A DNA stretch of 64,000 nt from Cacajao melanocephalus (GCA_963573385.1 CAUYLG010022134.1:23578-87577); one strand, 5' to 3'. Positions 1-12,180 are shown, counted from the first letter of the stretch. Made by a program: numbers and translations. Notes: generated by a model not told the origin, from the sequence alone.

Positions 1-139
1 GTGTGTTTTCTTATAGCGAGGAAGTTTTATCGCCTACTTTTAGTTATTTGTGCATAGGCATTCTCTGTGGTTTGTGTTCGCACCTTGGTGTGTGAAGGTA
101 GGAAGGTGAAAGAGCTTGTGTGAAAGAATAAAGGTGTAA

Positions 140-560
140 GAGAATTTGATGTGCTCCAGAAATGGCAAAAAGATCCGGATAACTAGAGCACAGGCTGTGT
201 CATGGTACATGAGCCTGGAGAGCTAGGCAGAAGGTAGGCCACTGTGAATCTCCTTAGATCTTTGAGAACCACTGAAAGATTTTGAGCAGGTGTGAAACAA
301 AATCAAAACAGTGAGCAAACTCTCTGGCAGCCACGTGGAAGATGGTTGAGGCTAGGGTGAGAGGTGTGACTAGAAGCAGGTCAACAAATTAGCACTCCAT
401 CATATTATCTCAGGTGGGAGGCAGTGAGAGCTTGCGTGAAGCCCATGATAGCACAGGTTGAGAGAAAAGCGTACTTAACGGGTACAAAAGATTGTAGGTT
501 GATTGTACATGGAGGTTGAGTAGAGAAAGGGACTATCTGAGTCAACTGCAGGTTCATGCC
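140..560 (-). mobile_element. LINE-2 fragment, reverse orientation
   Basis: The order of words matches the reverse complement of the L2 3' region: a 'ggagagctaggcag' block, then 'gattttgagcaggtgtga', then 'ctctctggcagccacgtgg', then 'actagaagcaggtcaac'. The copy is strongly diverged and both ends are approximate. L2 is an ancient mammalian non-LTR retrotransposon, inactive here. The 120 bases to its left and about 230 bases to its right hold nothing I recognise. Confidence 0.5.
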
Positions 561-795
561 CAGGACATGTAAATGGACTATGGTTCTATGCATTGACATA
601 AGGACCTAGAAGGATAGGCAAGAAGAAAACATGCCGAGTTCAGGTCTGAACAGGATGATTTACAATCACCTGTGGTATGCCCAGTACTAGCTAATAGGCA
701 GTGGGAATCAAGGCTGGAATATAAAGCTGGGAACCCTTTGGGTATCAGTGGCAGCTGAAGCCATGGTTTGGGATAAAGCTGCAAGAGAAAATCCT

Positions 796-1029
796 CAGCT
801 GTGCTCTCCAACAGTAACCACTAGTCATATGTGGCTATTCCAATTTCACCTTGAATTAATTAAATGGAAATAATATTTAATATTTAATAATATTTAATAT
901 TTAAAATTTTGCTTCTCAGCTGCACGAGCTCATTTCAAGTGCTCAAAGACTGCATATGGTTTGTGGCTGCTCTGAGGGACAGCACAGATTATAAAACATC
1001 ATCAAAGAAAGTCCTATGGAACAGCTCTG
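796..1029 (+). mobile_element. hAT-Charlie non-autonomous DNA transposon (MER20/MER58-like)
   Basis: The ends form an imperfect terminal inverted pair: CAGCTGTGCTCTCCAACAG at the left and GTCCTATGGAACAGCTCTG at the right. Between them are the family's characteristic 'tcatatgtggctattc', an AT-rich core, 'tttcaagtgctcaaagac' and 'gggacagcacagat'. The length (234 bp) suits a short internally deleted hAT element with no coding capacity. The hAT class is clear; the exact MER name is uncertain. Confidence 0.75.
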
Positions 1030-1149
1030 GTATAGAGTGAAAAGAGCAGTGGTTCGACATATATAAGGACCGTGTTATTATTGATACCTGGATGTTTATT
1101 GAAAAAAAAAAGAGTCCAGCAAAACAGGCAGAGAAGGAGTGTCCATCCA

Positions 1150-1330
1150 CTGAGTGTCTTTGAGTGGGCTGAGCGTGAGACACTTTTCTTGCGTTATCTC
1201 TAATCCGCAAACTGCCCTGTAATGTTGGTATATTAATTACTTTTATTGTGTTAAGGTTAATGTCTCAAGATCCCAAACTAGTAAGTAGCAGAGCTGAACT
1301 TGTAACCCAAGTGCATATAGTATCCTAAAT
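1150..1330 (+). mobile_element. MIR (tRNA-derived SINE)
   Basis: The stretch ends with the MIR core 'aactagtaagtagcagagctgaacttgtaacccaagtgc', and before it the usual 'taatccgcaaactgccctgtaatgttggta' counterpart of the MIR stretch that precedes 'gaggtaggtactatt'. It is an ancient SINE with no expected function. Confidence 0.7.
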
Positions 1331-1754
1331 TCAGTAATGTTTCATTTGGCCCAGGTTGCCTGTCCACAGAAAACCCAAAAACAGTGGTACCAAGGAAGAA
1401 GAAAATTTCATAAACAAAGACTGACAGATGGCACCAAGAATTCAAGTAAGGTAAGATCAGAAAACTTTTCATTGTATTGGAATACAAGAAGGTTGTCACA
1501 AACTTTTTGGGGGACCATTTCAATGTAGTGTAAGAGCTGAAGCTCTGTTAGAGTAGACTGCATCTAGCTGTATAGCTATGTGGAGCATGGGCCAGTATAG
1601 CCTGTTCTTTTAAGAGATCAGATGTAGGTGATTACTTCTGTTTGCAAAAGATAGTTCACCAAAAACAGATTTCAAGTTGTTGCAAATTTTGTGTATTAAA
1701 TGCTCTAAGGCTGCATCTCTCATCTTTGGTATACTCAGATGAGATTGGACAATC

Positions 1755-1930
1755 TACTTCTAACAGTTACTAGTTGTTTGGCCTTGTTCTAGTCACTAAA
1801 CTCTCCAAAAATTTGTTTCCTATCTGGGCAATGAGGTTAGCAATACATGCCTACTTTGGCTAGAAGGAATGTTCGAGTATTAAATGAAACAGTGAGTTTG
1901 ACAGTGAGCTATACAGTGATATATGATATA
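1755..1930 (+). mobile_element. MIR (tRNA-derived SINE)
   Basis: The MIR order is visible: 'gtttggccttgttctagtcactaaactctcc' (consensus: ...gaccttgggcaagtcacttaacctctc), 'tttcctatctgggcaatgaggtta', then 'gagtattaaatgaaac'. It lies in the same orientation as the MIR at 1150-1330 but is a separate copy, since the core order restarts. Confidence 0.7.
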
Positions 1931-1939
1931 ATATGCTAT

Positions 1940-4900
1940 TCCCAACAGATCAGATTATAATAATATTAAAACTCTACAGATTTAACCACAAAGTTTATGC
2001 ATTGATTGGACCGTTCATTTAATGTTATCAGCTCTACTTCTCTGAAGAATAGAAAAAAATATATATGCGCTTTTGTTGAATTTCCCCAACAAATCTTTAC
2101 AGCTTGACTCTTAACTTTTTGAAAACAGAGGCTCGTGGGTTCCTGTGAATGGTTCTGATTTAATCTTTATTCCTTGGCTGACTTCACCAAAACTGGAATA
2201 AGGAGAGGAAATACTTTTCCCTTCTCCAAAATATTTAATGGAAATGGTTCAGATTTCCTAGCCAAGAAAAGGCAGTTTATAACATATATATTTCTAATTA
2301 TTTTCATAAATAGATGAGTACCTATACCTAGAATCTAATAAATTGGTGGAAAAACTTAACATTAGTTCTCAAAAAGACAAATCACGTTGTTTACAGCAAG
2401 TGGAGAATGCTCGGAATTCTTTTCATCTCTGAGCTCCATTGATGACTGGATGGCAGAGTGTTGCTTGGAACCACTGCGGTTTGGTTGACATGAGGATAGA
2501 CATGAGCAATGCATATTTGTTACCAGACCAGGGGAAATCTAAAAAGACTTTACAGATGTCTCTGTGGACCTGAATGCACTAGCTAACATCATTTCTCGCT
2601 GACAGAAATATTGCTAACTTCAACTCCCAGGTTCCAAACACTAAATTTTTACATACTCTAGTGAGGTCTTCAGCAGCTCTAAGGAGAACACTTGATATTT
2701 TAGCTCAGAATCAATAAGAGGAGGAGTATAAACTATTTGCCAATAAAATATTTCTTAGCATCCTCTGAAACTTTTCTAATTAGCCTTAAAGCACATTGAA
2801 CCCACAACAAGTTTACTGGAAATGTCAGTTATTAAAAAGACATTTTACCGTAATTGAATGCTAGTGTCACATAATTCAGACCACAGCTCTGGCAGCCCAG
2901 AGAAAGAGTTGCTTGTAGCAAACTGAGCACTGACAGGAAGCAAATTTCTCAGCTGGGTCCCACCACAGTGCTTTGGGCTTAAGTTGCAAGAGGGAAAAAT
3001 TACCAACCACTACCCCAGCTATCACCACTGAGTTGCTGTCATTGAAATAATATGAGGCCCAGCAAAATAAGAAGAAAACCAAATCCTGGTGGAACTTTTA
3101 AAACCTCATTCAAAAAAAAATTGGTGGGGGTTGAGGTTTATCATATTACCGATAAATGGTCAAAGTAAGGTGCAGGAGGAAAATCCCCGACTCCAGTTGG
3201 TGGGGGTTAGGCTATTGATCTGGACTCTATTTTCTGATATTTTTGCAGAAATAATATGAAACTCCTCTGTTTTTCAAGTACCATCTAAGAACCAAAATTC
3301 CATGTCAGGCTGAGTTTTAGTATCCTGATTCCCAGACAAATAGGAGAAATTGTCGTCATCCAGGCCCAGGATAGAGCACCACCATTGTATTAACAATGCT
3401 GGCTGCAGTTCTCCCTCAGCTGCTGTGGATCCCTAGTCCTAGTGGTCATTCCAATTTATGAAGTGATGCTAAATTCACCCTTGTGGCCTGAGGTTTCTTC
3501 CCTTCTGTTGAGGGCTCATCATCCTATCTGTGCCATCCCTGGCTTCCTCATAATCCTCCATGGATCATTCTCCTGAGCCTCCACCCATGCTCGAGGTTCC
3601 TTTATCTTAACACAAATAGAAAAAAAGCAAATGAAGAAATGGTCCTCCTACATTTTCTTTCCACTCACCACCACTTACTTAAAGTTTTTATCTTCTTTCC
3701 TTTATAGCTATAAATATTTGGTTAATGATAGCATCTTAAATGTCGAGTCCAATGACATCATTATCTAAGGAGTGAAAATGTTTCTACTTCACTAACCAGA
3801 CCCAATATCCATGGAGTCTGATGACAGCCATGGATGCTGTCAGTCTTTGAGTCAGGGGTTTACCTCGCCTGCTCTTAAGTGGGCCCACAATGCAGACTTG
3901 ATCTTCTTCCTTGATCCTGGCCTGCTTGTCTCCCTGTCTGGTGGCTCAGGGCCCTTTTCTACAACTGGCAGTCCACCAACCATAAATCCCTAAAAAGGAC
4001 CAGAACTTTAGGGCCATGATTAGTTCTTATGGGCCCTCCTTCCCTAGTTCTGAATTCAGGTTTACCTCTGGAGGGAATTCTTGTTATGTATGGTCAGATT
4101 TCCCGGGGCAGACCATGGTATGACCGACCCTTACCCATCATATATAGCGTCATTCCATGTGACGTGTCACATGCATTGTATCATTAAGATAAAGAGTAAA
4201 TACTATGTACCTAAGGTGAAACTAAAAATAAAACAGTGTTAGGACTTCACTGACCTTTTTATTATAAGTCAAATTCTAAGTGAGAGAATGACCAGCTTTG
4301 GCACAGACAGAAGCTACCATCTCTTATCTACCCCTGCTGGGGTTGTTAGATCTGAATGGTGTGGCTATTCCCATTTTAAAATGGTATTTGTACTTCAGTT
4401 TCCTATTTGGGAGCTCTATTCTGAACCCAATTATGCTTAGAATGAAGCTTGACAAGCTGTCTGGCCGTCTCCAGCTCCTCAACACTGGGCAGAATACGTT
4501 TAAACCAGGTAGACCCTGGAATAGCAATCTTGACACTCACCTGGCTCTGAGCGCTATGACTACCACGTGAGCCCTGTTCTCTTCTGACAAATGGGTTGCT
4601 CTTGGCTTCTCTTGTATGTCAAGGTCAGCTTAAGCTGCTTCTGTATTTGTCATACATGCCCCTTTGTGATTATGATTTTGGACTGCTGGCTGCTTACATA
4701 TCAGAGATCAGTCATAAGCTAGCTTAGTCACACACTCTCGGCCCTCCTCTTCCAGTTTCTTCTCTTTACCTCCAGTCCAGCATGAGGGACAAACCTACCT
4801 AGAATATCTCTATTTCCTCATCCAGATCCAGCTTAGCATTAAAAAAATTCACTTTTAAAAGGGCATTTTAATAAGCAAAAAAGTGTTAAATGTAGGTATA

Positions 4901-4940
4901 ATGATGGTTATTTACTCAGAGAAGACATTCTATTATCTGT
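1940..4940. other. 3-kb stretch with no recognised feature
   Basis: I see no repeat family, conserved reading frame, splice-bounded exon or RNA gene here. The few open frames are 60-90 codons long, have no recognisable motif, and match chance expectation for AT-rich DNA. A simple AT tract lies near 2055-2065. Confidence 0.5.
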
Positions 4941-4949
4941 TTCTAATAT

Positions 4950-5195
4950 GTCAATAATATTAACACAACAATAGCAATTTATGCTAGCAAGTCACAAGTG
5001 CTACATGACTTACATATACTGTCTCATTTATTCTTCACAAGAGTCGTGTGCTGTGAGTAAGCATGCTTTCCTTGTTTTATAGAGGAATAGCCAGGAGACT
5101 ACGTCTCTAAGCCATAAGCCAGTAAGCGATAGTCAGGGCTTGACTCTAATTTGATTTAGATTCTGTTACCTAAATGAGCTCCTTACCTCTGTGCT
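4950..5195 (+). mobile_element. MIR (tRNA-derived SINE)
   Basis: Recognised from 'tctcatttattcttcacaagag', 'ttttatagaggaatagccaggaga' and 'aagccagtaagcgatagtcagggcttgactctaat', which follow the MIR order of 'tcatttaatcctcacaac', 'ttttacagatgaggaaactg' and 'agtaagtggcagagctgg'. Confidence 0.65.
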
Positions 5196-5459
5196 GCAAC
5201 ACTGCCCTAAGTAAACAAGTGGAGTAGAGCCCTAGCAAGAAATGAAGTTGACTGGAGAAACGGAACCATTGAAATCCCAGCCTGAGAAGTCTGTGTTTGA
5301 TCCCATAGGCAACAAGAAGTTACCGTAGAGTTTTGAACGTGGAGTTAATGTGGTAAAATTCACGTTAGAAAAATTGACTGGATATTCATGGGTAGGAAAG
5401 ACAAGCACATGAAATTCAGAGGATGGAGACCATCTGAAAGTCTATTACAAAAAGACACA

Positions 5460-6640
5460 TGTATGAGAAAATCATAAATCTTCATATAATACATTAAAAG
5501 AAGCCAAACAAATGGAGAAATACATTGTGTTCTTAGATGTTTATAAACAAAAAGACTCAGTATTTTAAAGTTGTCATTCCTTCCCTAGTCTATAGAATCA
5601 ATGACATTTCAATCAATATCCCAACAGTTTTTTTTGTTTGTTTGTTTCTTTTAAAACGGATCTTGACAGACAAATTCTAAAATAAATACGACAATCTAGG
5701 GCCAAGAAAAATCAAGTGCTGCTGAAGAACATCAGCTAGCTGGAGGATCTTGTCCTATAAGAGATCACAACTTATAAACATATGGTAATTAAGATAGTGT
5801 GGTATCTGTGTGTGGCAAAGCAAAAAGACCCATGGCAGAGGAGAGTTTAGCAATAAGCCTTAGCACTTATAGAAACTTGATGAAGTGTGGAGTTTGCACT
5901 TCAGATCATTGGAAAGAGGTGGAACTATTCAATAAACGGTGCTGGAAAAATTGCTTAAATGAGAAATTGGATTTCTAGCTCACACAATACATATAAAACT
6001 CTATTTTAGATGAATTAAAAACTTAAATGTGAAAAACAATGTTTTAAGCTTTTAGAAGAAAATGTACGAGAAACTTTTATCACCTTGTGGTATGGAATAA
6101 TTTATTAAATTAAATATTATATTTGTAAAACAAAGAATTAGATATTAAAGAATAGAATTAAATGTTTGACTATATTAAAACTATGAGCTTCTATTTCTCA
6201 AAGAGTCCGCAAAGAAAGTAAAAGAAGAGACTGTAACTGGGAAACAGCTGCTATTGAATTACCAACAAAGTATTAACATCTCAAATACAGAAAGTACTAA
6301 AATTGGTAAGAAATATAACTATCCAGGTAGTAAATAGGCACAAGAATAAAGTAGATGTTTTACAAAAGAAGATACCTATGAAAAACCTATGAAAAAAATG
6401 AGTGTTTAACCTCATCAATAATCTGAAAAGGCATATTATAACCATAGTGAGGTATTATTTTATACCTACTAATTTGACAAAAAAAGTAAGAAGTATAATG
6501 GTACTAAGAGGGAATGAGTATTAACACATTATTGGAGGAAGTGGCACAATCTCTTTGAAAAAATAATTCCATATTATATTGTAAAGGTAGATATATTCTA
6601 TTACTCAGCAATTATACTCATAGACATATATCTTACAGAA
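5460..6640 (+). mobile_element. Old L1 (L1M class) ORF2 3' half
   Basis: The sequence follows the 3' half of L1 ORF2 in order: 'aatcaatatcccaacag', 'attcaataaacggtgctgg', 'catcaataatctgaaaaggc', 'ctattactcagcaattatactc'. Frameshifts and stops are everywhere and no frame is open beyond a few dozen codons. A T-rich simple tract near 5630-5652 interrupts it. It ends where a MER5A-like element begins. Confidence 0.8.
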
Positions 6641-6765
6641 GTGCTTTTCAAATTTTAATGTGCATATGAATCATTTAGTAATCTTGATAAAATGCAGATT
6701 TATATTCAGTAATCTGAAGAAGGATTAAGTTTTTAAAGCCTATAATAGGACACATTGTAGAGAAA
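6641..6765 (+). mobile_element. MER5A-like hAT fragment
   Basis: 'agtgcttttcaaattttaatgtgcatatgaatca' followed by 'atcttgataaaatgcagattt' matches the MER5A terminal half (consensus: cagtggttctcaaactttaatgtgcat...). The second half is missing or too diverged to follow. It abuts the L1 on its left, suggesting insertion into that L1. Confidence 0.7.
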
Positions 6766-6784
6766 CTGCAAAACACCCTATATT

Positions 6785-7990
6785 CATTCATTCAACAAAT
6801 ATTTACTAAGCTGGACACTTGCTACGTGCCAGCAACTTTATAGCATTAAGGATAAAATAATAAAAAGACAGAAGGAAAAAACAAAACAAAAGTCTGCCTG
6901 CACAGAATTTACATTCTAAGGTGCAGAAGTAAGGAGGAGCAATTAGGCAGTGAATAAATACATAATTAAAATATATATTATATCTGATGGTAACAAATGC
7001 TATACAAAATACTTAGTGGAGAAGAAAGGTAGGCAATGCTGGAAGTAGTTGTAATTTTAAATATGGCAGTCAGGGAAAGTCTTCCTGAGAATCTGAAAAT
7101 CAACAAGACCCAAAAGAGGTGAGGGAATGAGCCATGTGATTATCTGAGGGACAAATGCACATACAAAAGCCCAAGGCATAAGTATCCTTCCTGTGCTGGA
7201 TGAATAGCAAGGACATCAGTGTGGCTAGGTCAAGTGATTAAGGGAAAAAGTAATAAGGGATTAAATCAGACAGGTAGAGGATGTCAGATCATGTAAATGC
7301 CTTCCAAGCCATTGAAGTTACTTAGGCTTTTACTCAGAGCAAAGGGCAAAAATCTTTGGAGGCTTTTAAGCAGATAAGTGGTGGAATCTGATTCACAGAT
7401 AACAGCATCTTTCTGGTTACTGTGTTGAGAATAGACTAATTGGAGGAGAGCCAAGCATAAAAGCAGAGAGAACAAGAAATATATTGTAATAAGCCAATCA
7501 AAAGATAATGATAGCTTAGAGCAGTGAGAATGGTAAGAGGTAATTGAATTTTATATAAATTTTGAATGTAGAACTGATGGAATTTTCTGAAGAACTAAAT
7601 GTGAAGTCTAAGCCAAGTGATTATTTTTTGTTCTAAGATAATGGAAAAATAGTGATATTACTTACTGAGTTGTGGAAGACTGCCAGAGGAACATGTTTAG
7701 ATAAAGTGGTGAAAATCATGAGATCATATTTGAATGTGTTACTTTAGAAGTGTTTTAAGAGGAGCAGTTCAGTAGACGGTTCGGTATGCCAGTCTGGAAC
7801 TAGGGATAGAACTCTGGCTTGGAGATACAATTTTGTGAGTCATAGTCATGTAAGTGCTATTTATGACTATGGGTGAGATATCTAAAATAGAGAAGGAAAA
7901 GAGAAGAAGTCTAAGGTCTGGGCCCAGAGTATTCCAATGTTTAAAATAAACATCTTCAAGGCACACAGAAAAAAAAAAGACAAATGACCT
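6785..7990 (-). mobile_element. LINE-2, long 3' segment, reverse orientation
   Basis: It starts with the hallmark L2 3' end in reverse complement, 'attcattcattcaacaaatatttact', followed by 'gctacgtgccagcaactt'. It continues through the reverse of the C-terminal coding region: 'gatcatgtaaatgccttccaagccattgaagttac', 'ctgtgttgagaatagact'. About 1.2 kb is traceable, long for such an old element. No open frame survives. Confidence 0.8.
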
Positions 7991-8089
7991 ATGCATGATG
8001 AAGAATTAGATGTACAGCTGACTACACAAGAGCAACAGTGAAAGCGAGAAGAAATAGAAGGATATCTTTAAAGGGTTGCAAAAGAGAAA

Positions 8090-8260
8090 GCAAAACTACA
8101 TTTTTACAATTAAGGTGAAATAAAGGCATTTTTAGGAAAAGCTGAGAGAATTTGCCATCAATAGACCATTCTTAAGTAAATGTCTAAAGAATGCATTTTA
8201 AGAAGTATTCTTTCTTGCAAAGAAAATCTAAAATGAAGGAACAATAGGCTAATTGGGGAA
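8090..8260 (+). mobile_element. Old L1 fragment (end of ORF1 region)
   Basis: 'gaaataaaggcatttttaggaaaagctgagagaattt' followed by 'atgtctaaagaatgcatt' resembles the conserved end of L1 ORF1 ('gaaataaagacatttccagataaa...ctgagagagttt...tgctaaaggaagttct'). Between here and 8820 I see AT-rich sequence that may be further degraded L1 but cannot be followed. Confidence 0.5.
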
Positions 8261-8819
8261 TAAAGGAATATCCCAGTTTGCTGGCAGATGTTCCAACAGT
8301 GATACTTCAGACACCAACTCATTTAGGGGAGATTGGTAATCTTTTATCAAGTGTGGGAATTGTGAATTTATAGAAGCGAAGCTGCTGAAAATGTAGGTTT
8401 ATAATTGATCTTGAAATTAATCCTCCCTTACAGTTTCCTGCTGTCTTCAATATGATAAGCAAAATGTTTATGCTTCTTTTAAGTGTTATTACTCATTAGC
8501 TTTATTTAAATAAGATAATGTAATTTATACTTATTTATGGTGAATTGATGGATAGTGTACAAATAAAAATTTTAAGATAAAATGTTAACTAATGAGCTAT
8601 CTTTTCTATTGCTTGCCTATAGGAAAAATATGTTCTGTAATAAACTGTGTACCTATTCCAAAGCAAAGATTTGGAAAACATTTATAGGACAATAAAGAAG
8701 AAAAGGCCAAAAGTCATCCATACGTATACATCTAGATGGATTAGATAATGATTACCATTTTGGAATGCTATGTTTTAGATAACCACTTAAATAGGCCATA
8801 AATGCCACATTAAGTTGCT

Positions 8820-10655
8820 GAAAAAAATGCTGGTGGATTAATAAATTAATTATTTTGACTAATGGAAAAAAGTTTACCAGTGAAATATCTTATATTAACC
8901 AGCTAAAAGAAGAAAAATTATTGTAAATTATACCCAGCAAGCATTTAATAAACTTCAACATTCATTCAATTTTTGAAAGGAAAAAGTTTTTAGCAAGCTA
9001 GAAATAGAAAAAAGTTCAGAGTATACTAAAAATCTATAATAAGAATTATGCTTAATGGTGCCACGACATTCAAAGCATTTCTAGTATAATTAGAAACAAT
9101 ATCAAGATGTCTTGTATCACAGACTTACTGTAACTTACTGTAACTTACAGTAACTCTGTGATACAAGACACAAAATAAAAATAGACATTAGATACAATTA
9201 TTATCAAGAAAGACACAAAACATTGTTATTACATAACATGCATAATAGCCTATGTAGAATTTTCAAGCAAGCAAGTAAAAAAATTATAGAACTTCCTAGA
9301 GAGATTAGGAAGGGGTGGGTACAAAATATAGTAATCAACAGCTTGTTAAAATAGCAATGATCAACTAAAAATGTATTTGAAACATTGTGTTTATTATTAC
9401 TGCAAAATTATGAAATGCCTAGGAATAAACCCAATAAGGAATATTTAAGGTATTTATGAAAAATAAATTAGAATTTTCTGAAGAGTGTAAAAGAAAACCT
9501 GATATGTCAAAAAATGATTACACATATACAATATTTGAGCATGGAAAGACTCAGGATTTTTATAATGTCACTTCTCTCCAGGTTACATTATGAATTTAAT
9601 ACAATCCCAATCAAAATCCTGAAAGGAAATTTTATGGAATTTTACAAGCTAATTATAAAGTTCATATGAAAGAGTAAATGTGCAACAGTAGCCAAGCAAA
9701 AGATAAATAAACAAAATTAACCAATATGGTGATCATGCCCCACAGGGAATCAAAATATTAATAAATCAATGGTAATATATAATATGAGTAGGAAAAAATA
9801 CAATCAGATGAATAGGACAGGAGAATCCAGGAATGAGCCCATGTAAAAGAGACCCTAACTATACATTGTGGCAAAAACAATAAAGTTATGTTGATAGCTA
9901 ATGATATTAACCCAAAAGTAATCTAGATGGATTAAAGTAATAAGTATATGAAACAAAACTATAATATATTAGAAAATATAGCAGGATTTATTTATGACTT
10001 GGTGGTGAATATGGTCTTCTCAAAGCAAATTTTTAAATGCATAAAGTATACAATATAAAAGTTGTTTTATAGTCAACAAACTATGGAACTTTTGAAGTAC
10101 ACAAAAGACTACAAAACCCACAATTCAACATATTATCAAATTTCTGAATAACAAAAGACAATCAAAACATACATAAAGGACAGTGATAACTAGGAAAAAG
10201 TATGTACAGCATACTTTTTTTACTAAGGGCAAATGAACAATATTCAGAATTTATAAAGAGCCAATGATAATAAATAAGGAAAAGATAAACAGTCCAATTG
10301 TGAAATAGGCAAAAGATATGAAAATAATTCACAGAAGAGGAGTTACAAATGGACTATAAACCTACAAGATCAATTTACTTCTTCTGGTACTCACGGATAT
10401 GTAACCAACAGCAATGATGTTTATTTACCTGTTTGGAACATTTTTTATGTTTGATAAACTATCTCTATTTCACTACAAAGTAATACTGTGCTGCAGTCAA
10501 AAACAATGTAATAAATCTATGCATACAGATACAAAATCTATCCAAGAAGACTGTTAAAAAACTTCCTAATAATATACACATTGTATTAACATCTGTATAA
10601 AATTTAGTCTTATACACATTATATAAATATATAGAAACACGTAAATAGGTTCCAA
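8820..10655 (+). mobile_element. Old L1 (L1M class), ORF2 into 3' end
   Basis: L1 ORF2 words appear in order: 'aagaattatgcttaatggtg', 'caatcccaatcaaaatcctg', 'aagctaattataaagttcatatg', 'aatccaggaatgagcccatg', and near 10480-10560 'actgtgctgcagtcaaaaac' with 'aatctatgcatacaga' from the 3' end. It is heavily mutated. A 61-bp inverted repeat sits inside it at 9109-9169. Confidence 0.7.
9109..9169. repeat. 61-bp inverted repeat (hairpin-forming)
   Basis: The left arm GTCTTGTATCACAGA (9109-9123) is exactly reverse-complementary to TCTGTGATACAAGAC (9155-9169). Pairing continues inward through TTACTGTAA against TTACAGTAA with mismatches only at the joining bases. The centre carries a direct repeat of 'cttactgtaa'. 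It does not resemble known short inverted-repeat transposons such as MADE1. It may be a templated fold-back created inside the host L1. Confidence 0.85.
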
Positions 10656-10659
10656 GGAA

Positions 10660-10975
10660 TCTGAGTCTGGGATGGTGATTCTGGTTCAAGTGATTTATTG
10701 GGAAAGTGTTTTCACGACAAAGGGCACTAGAGGAGAGGGCAGGACGGGGAAGATTGCTAAGCAAGAATGTGGTCTGAGCTGGAGACCTGCTCAGTCTGAT
10801 CCTGCAGGGGTGCTCTGGAACACAAATTGCACCAGAGTGGGTCCCACCTTGAGGCCATTTTGTATCCCTGTGTCAGCACATTATTGACCAAGTGTGTCCT
10901 GCCTCCTTCTCCCAGGAGTGCAAGGCTGTAGTCACAGCTCCCTTTGCCAGAGGGGCAATTCTCTAGGGAAAGGGG
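10660..10975 (-). mobile_element. LTR-like relic, family unresolved
   Basis: This block is less AT-rich than its surroundings and reads 'tgatttattgggaaagtg', then 'ggtctgagctggagacctg', then 'ggggtgctctggaacac'. The same framework recurs at 56150-56515, so it is a dispersed repeat. In reverse complement the 'ttattg' would fall where an LTR polyadenylation signal lies, hence the tentative minus orientation. I cannot name the family. Confidence 0.4.
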
Positions 10976-11040
10976 AAGTGTCAAGAGTCTAGGAGCAGCA
11001 GAAAAGGGAATCGGGAAAGGACAGTAACAGCATCTGTTGC

Positions 11041-11143
11041 ACACACACACACACACACAGCCCTCCTCCCGTGCACACATGCACACACATATGCACACAT
11101 ACACTTGCATACATATGTGTGCACACACACACAAGCACATGCT
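11041..11143. repeat. Compound (CA)n / (CA/TG) repeat
   Basis: A pure (CA) run at 11041-11060 is followed by imperfect alternating purine-pyrimidine sequence (gcacacatgcacacacatatgcac...) to about 11143. Both strands stay open through it, giving spurious frames rich in Cys/Val or His/Thr that are not genes. Confidence 0.95.
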
Positions 11144-11149
11144 CGAGGG

Positions 11150-11870
11150 GGCAAAAGACTCAAAGGAGTCACACAAAACTAGTAAAATGGTTATTTACAG
11201 GGACAAGCCTGAGATTGGGTGGGGGGTTGTGGTCAAAGTAGGCTTTTAGCTTTATATTTGATTGTTTAATAATCACAATGTTATATTCTTATGTAACTAG
11301 AAAATATGCTTTTTAAGAAAAAGCATTTTACTTCCCTACTTACCGCCTAGAGAACTCCATTATCCCACCCCATTGCCTTCCAGTTTTATTTATATATTTA
11401 TTACAAATAAAACTTATTCAAGGGAGCCATGATAAAATGCCAGTGATCTTTTTTTATACTTGTATTTCATAGGGTAAGATAATTACAGAACAGTCTTAGG
11501 CAAATGCAGTTTCAATTTTCTATTTAATAATGTAATCATTCACAGTCCAGTTTTTGAAATGTGAAACACATACAATATTTACTAAAACAGAAATCCAGTG
11601 AATAAACAATGTTCATCCTTTCAGTACTCAGTAACTTCAGTGAGAGGTTTCTATTCTTTTGAATGACTTAGTGACAATATCAAATTGACACTTGCCAGTT
11701 AGTTTCAAAGTCAATATCAAATTGACACTTGCCAATTAGGATCCTCTTCTGCTAAAACACGGAAGGGAATCTGATACTCATTCTCTACTTTCTGATATAT
11801 ATGCCATGAAAATATATTGCTCTGATCTCTTATTTCTTTAGCCTGCTCATCTGCTAATAATTAATGTAAA
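11150..11870. other. No recognised repeat apart from a 37-bp tandem duplication
   Basis: Nothing is recognisable except two adjacent copies of 'aatatcaaattgacacttgcc' with flanking bases, at 11674-11702 and 11711-11739 (period 37), differing at single positions. Confidence 0.5.
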
Positions 11871-11874
11871 CAGG

Positions 11875-12180
11875 TAGGGCCCCTCTTGCCTTCTTCACCT
11901 AACTCTCAGATGTGATCTCAAGCAATGTGATGGTTTCAGACACCATATAGGGACCAATGAGTCCTATGTTAGGGGCTCTATATTCAACTGCCTAGTTGAC
12001 CTTTCAACCTGGATGTCTTCATTTAGCATCTCAAACTAAAGAGAATTCTGGATTCCCTGTTCACCCTGACCTCCTGCACACTCATTCCTCATCCCTAGCT
12101 CAATATAAGTTATTTTTTATTAATTGCTTGAGGCAAAAATCTAGGCAATTCTTGGTTTCCTTCTTTTCATCATTATGGCA
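11875..12180 (+). mobile_element. LINE-2, left part of a copy split by a THE1 provirus
   Basis: 'caactgcctagttgacctttcaacctggatgtcttcatttagcatctcaaact' matches L2 coding sequence (consensus: caactgcctacttgacatctccacttggatgtct...catctcaaact). The match stops at 12180 where the provirus starts and resumes at 14500 in the same orientation. Confidence 0.75.

Noticed and set aside
10757..11176. 139-codon Cys/Val-rich minus-strand frame
   Set aside because: It is open only because of the (CA)n repeat, whose reading gives Cys-Val repeats.
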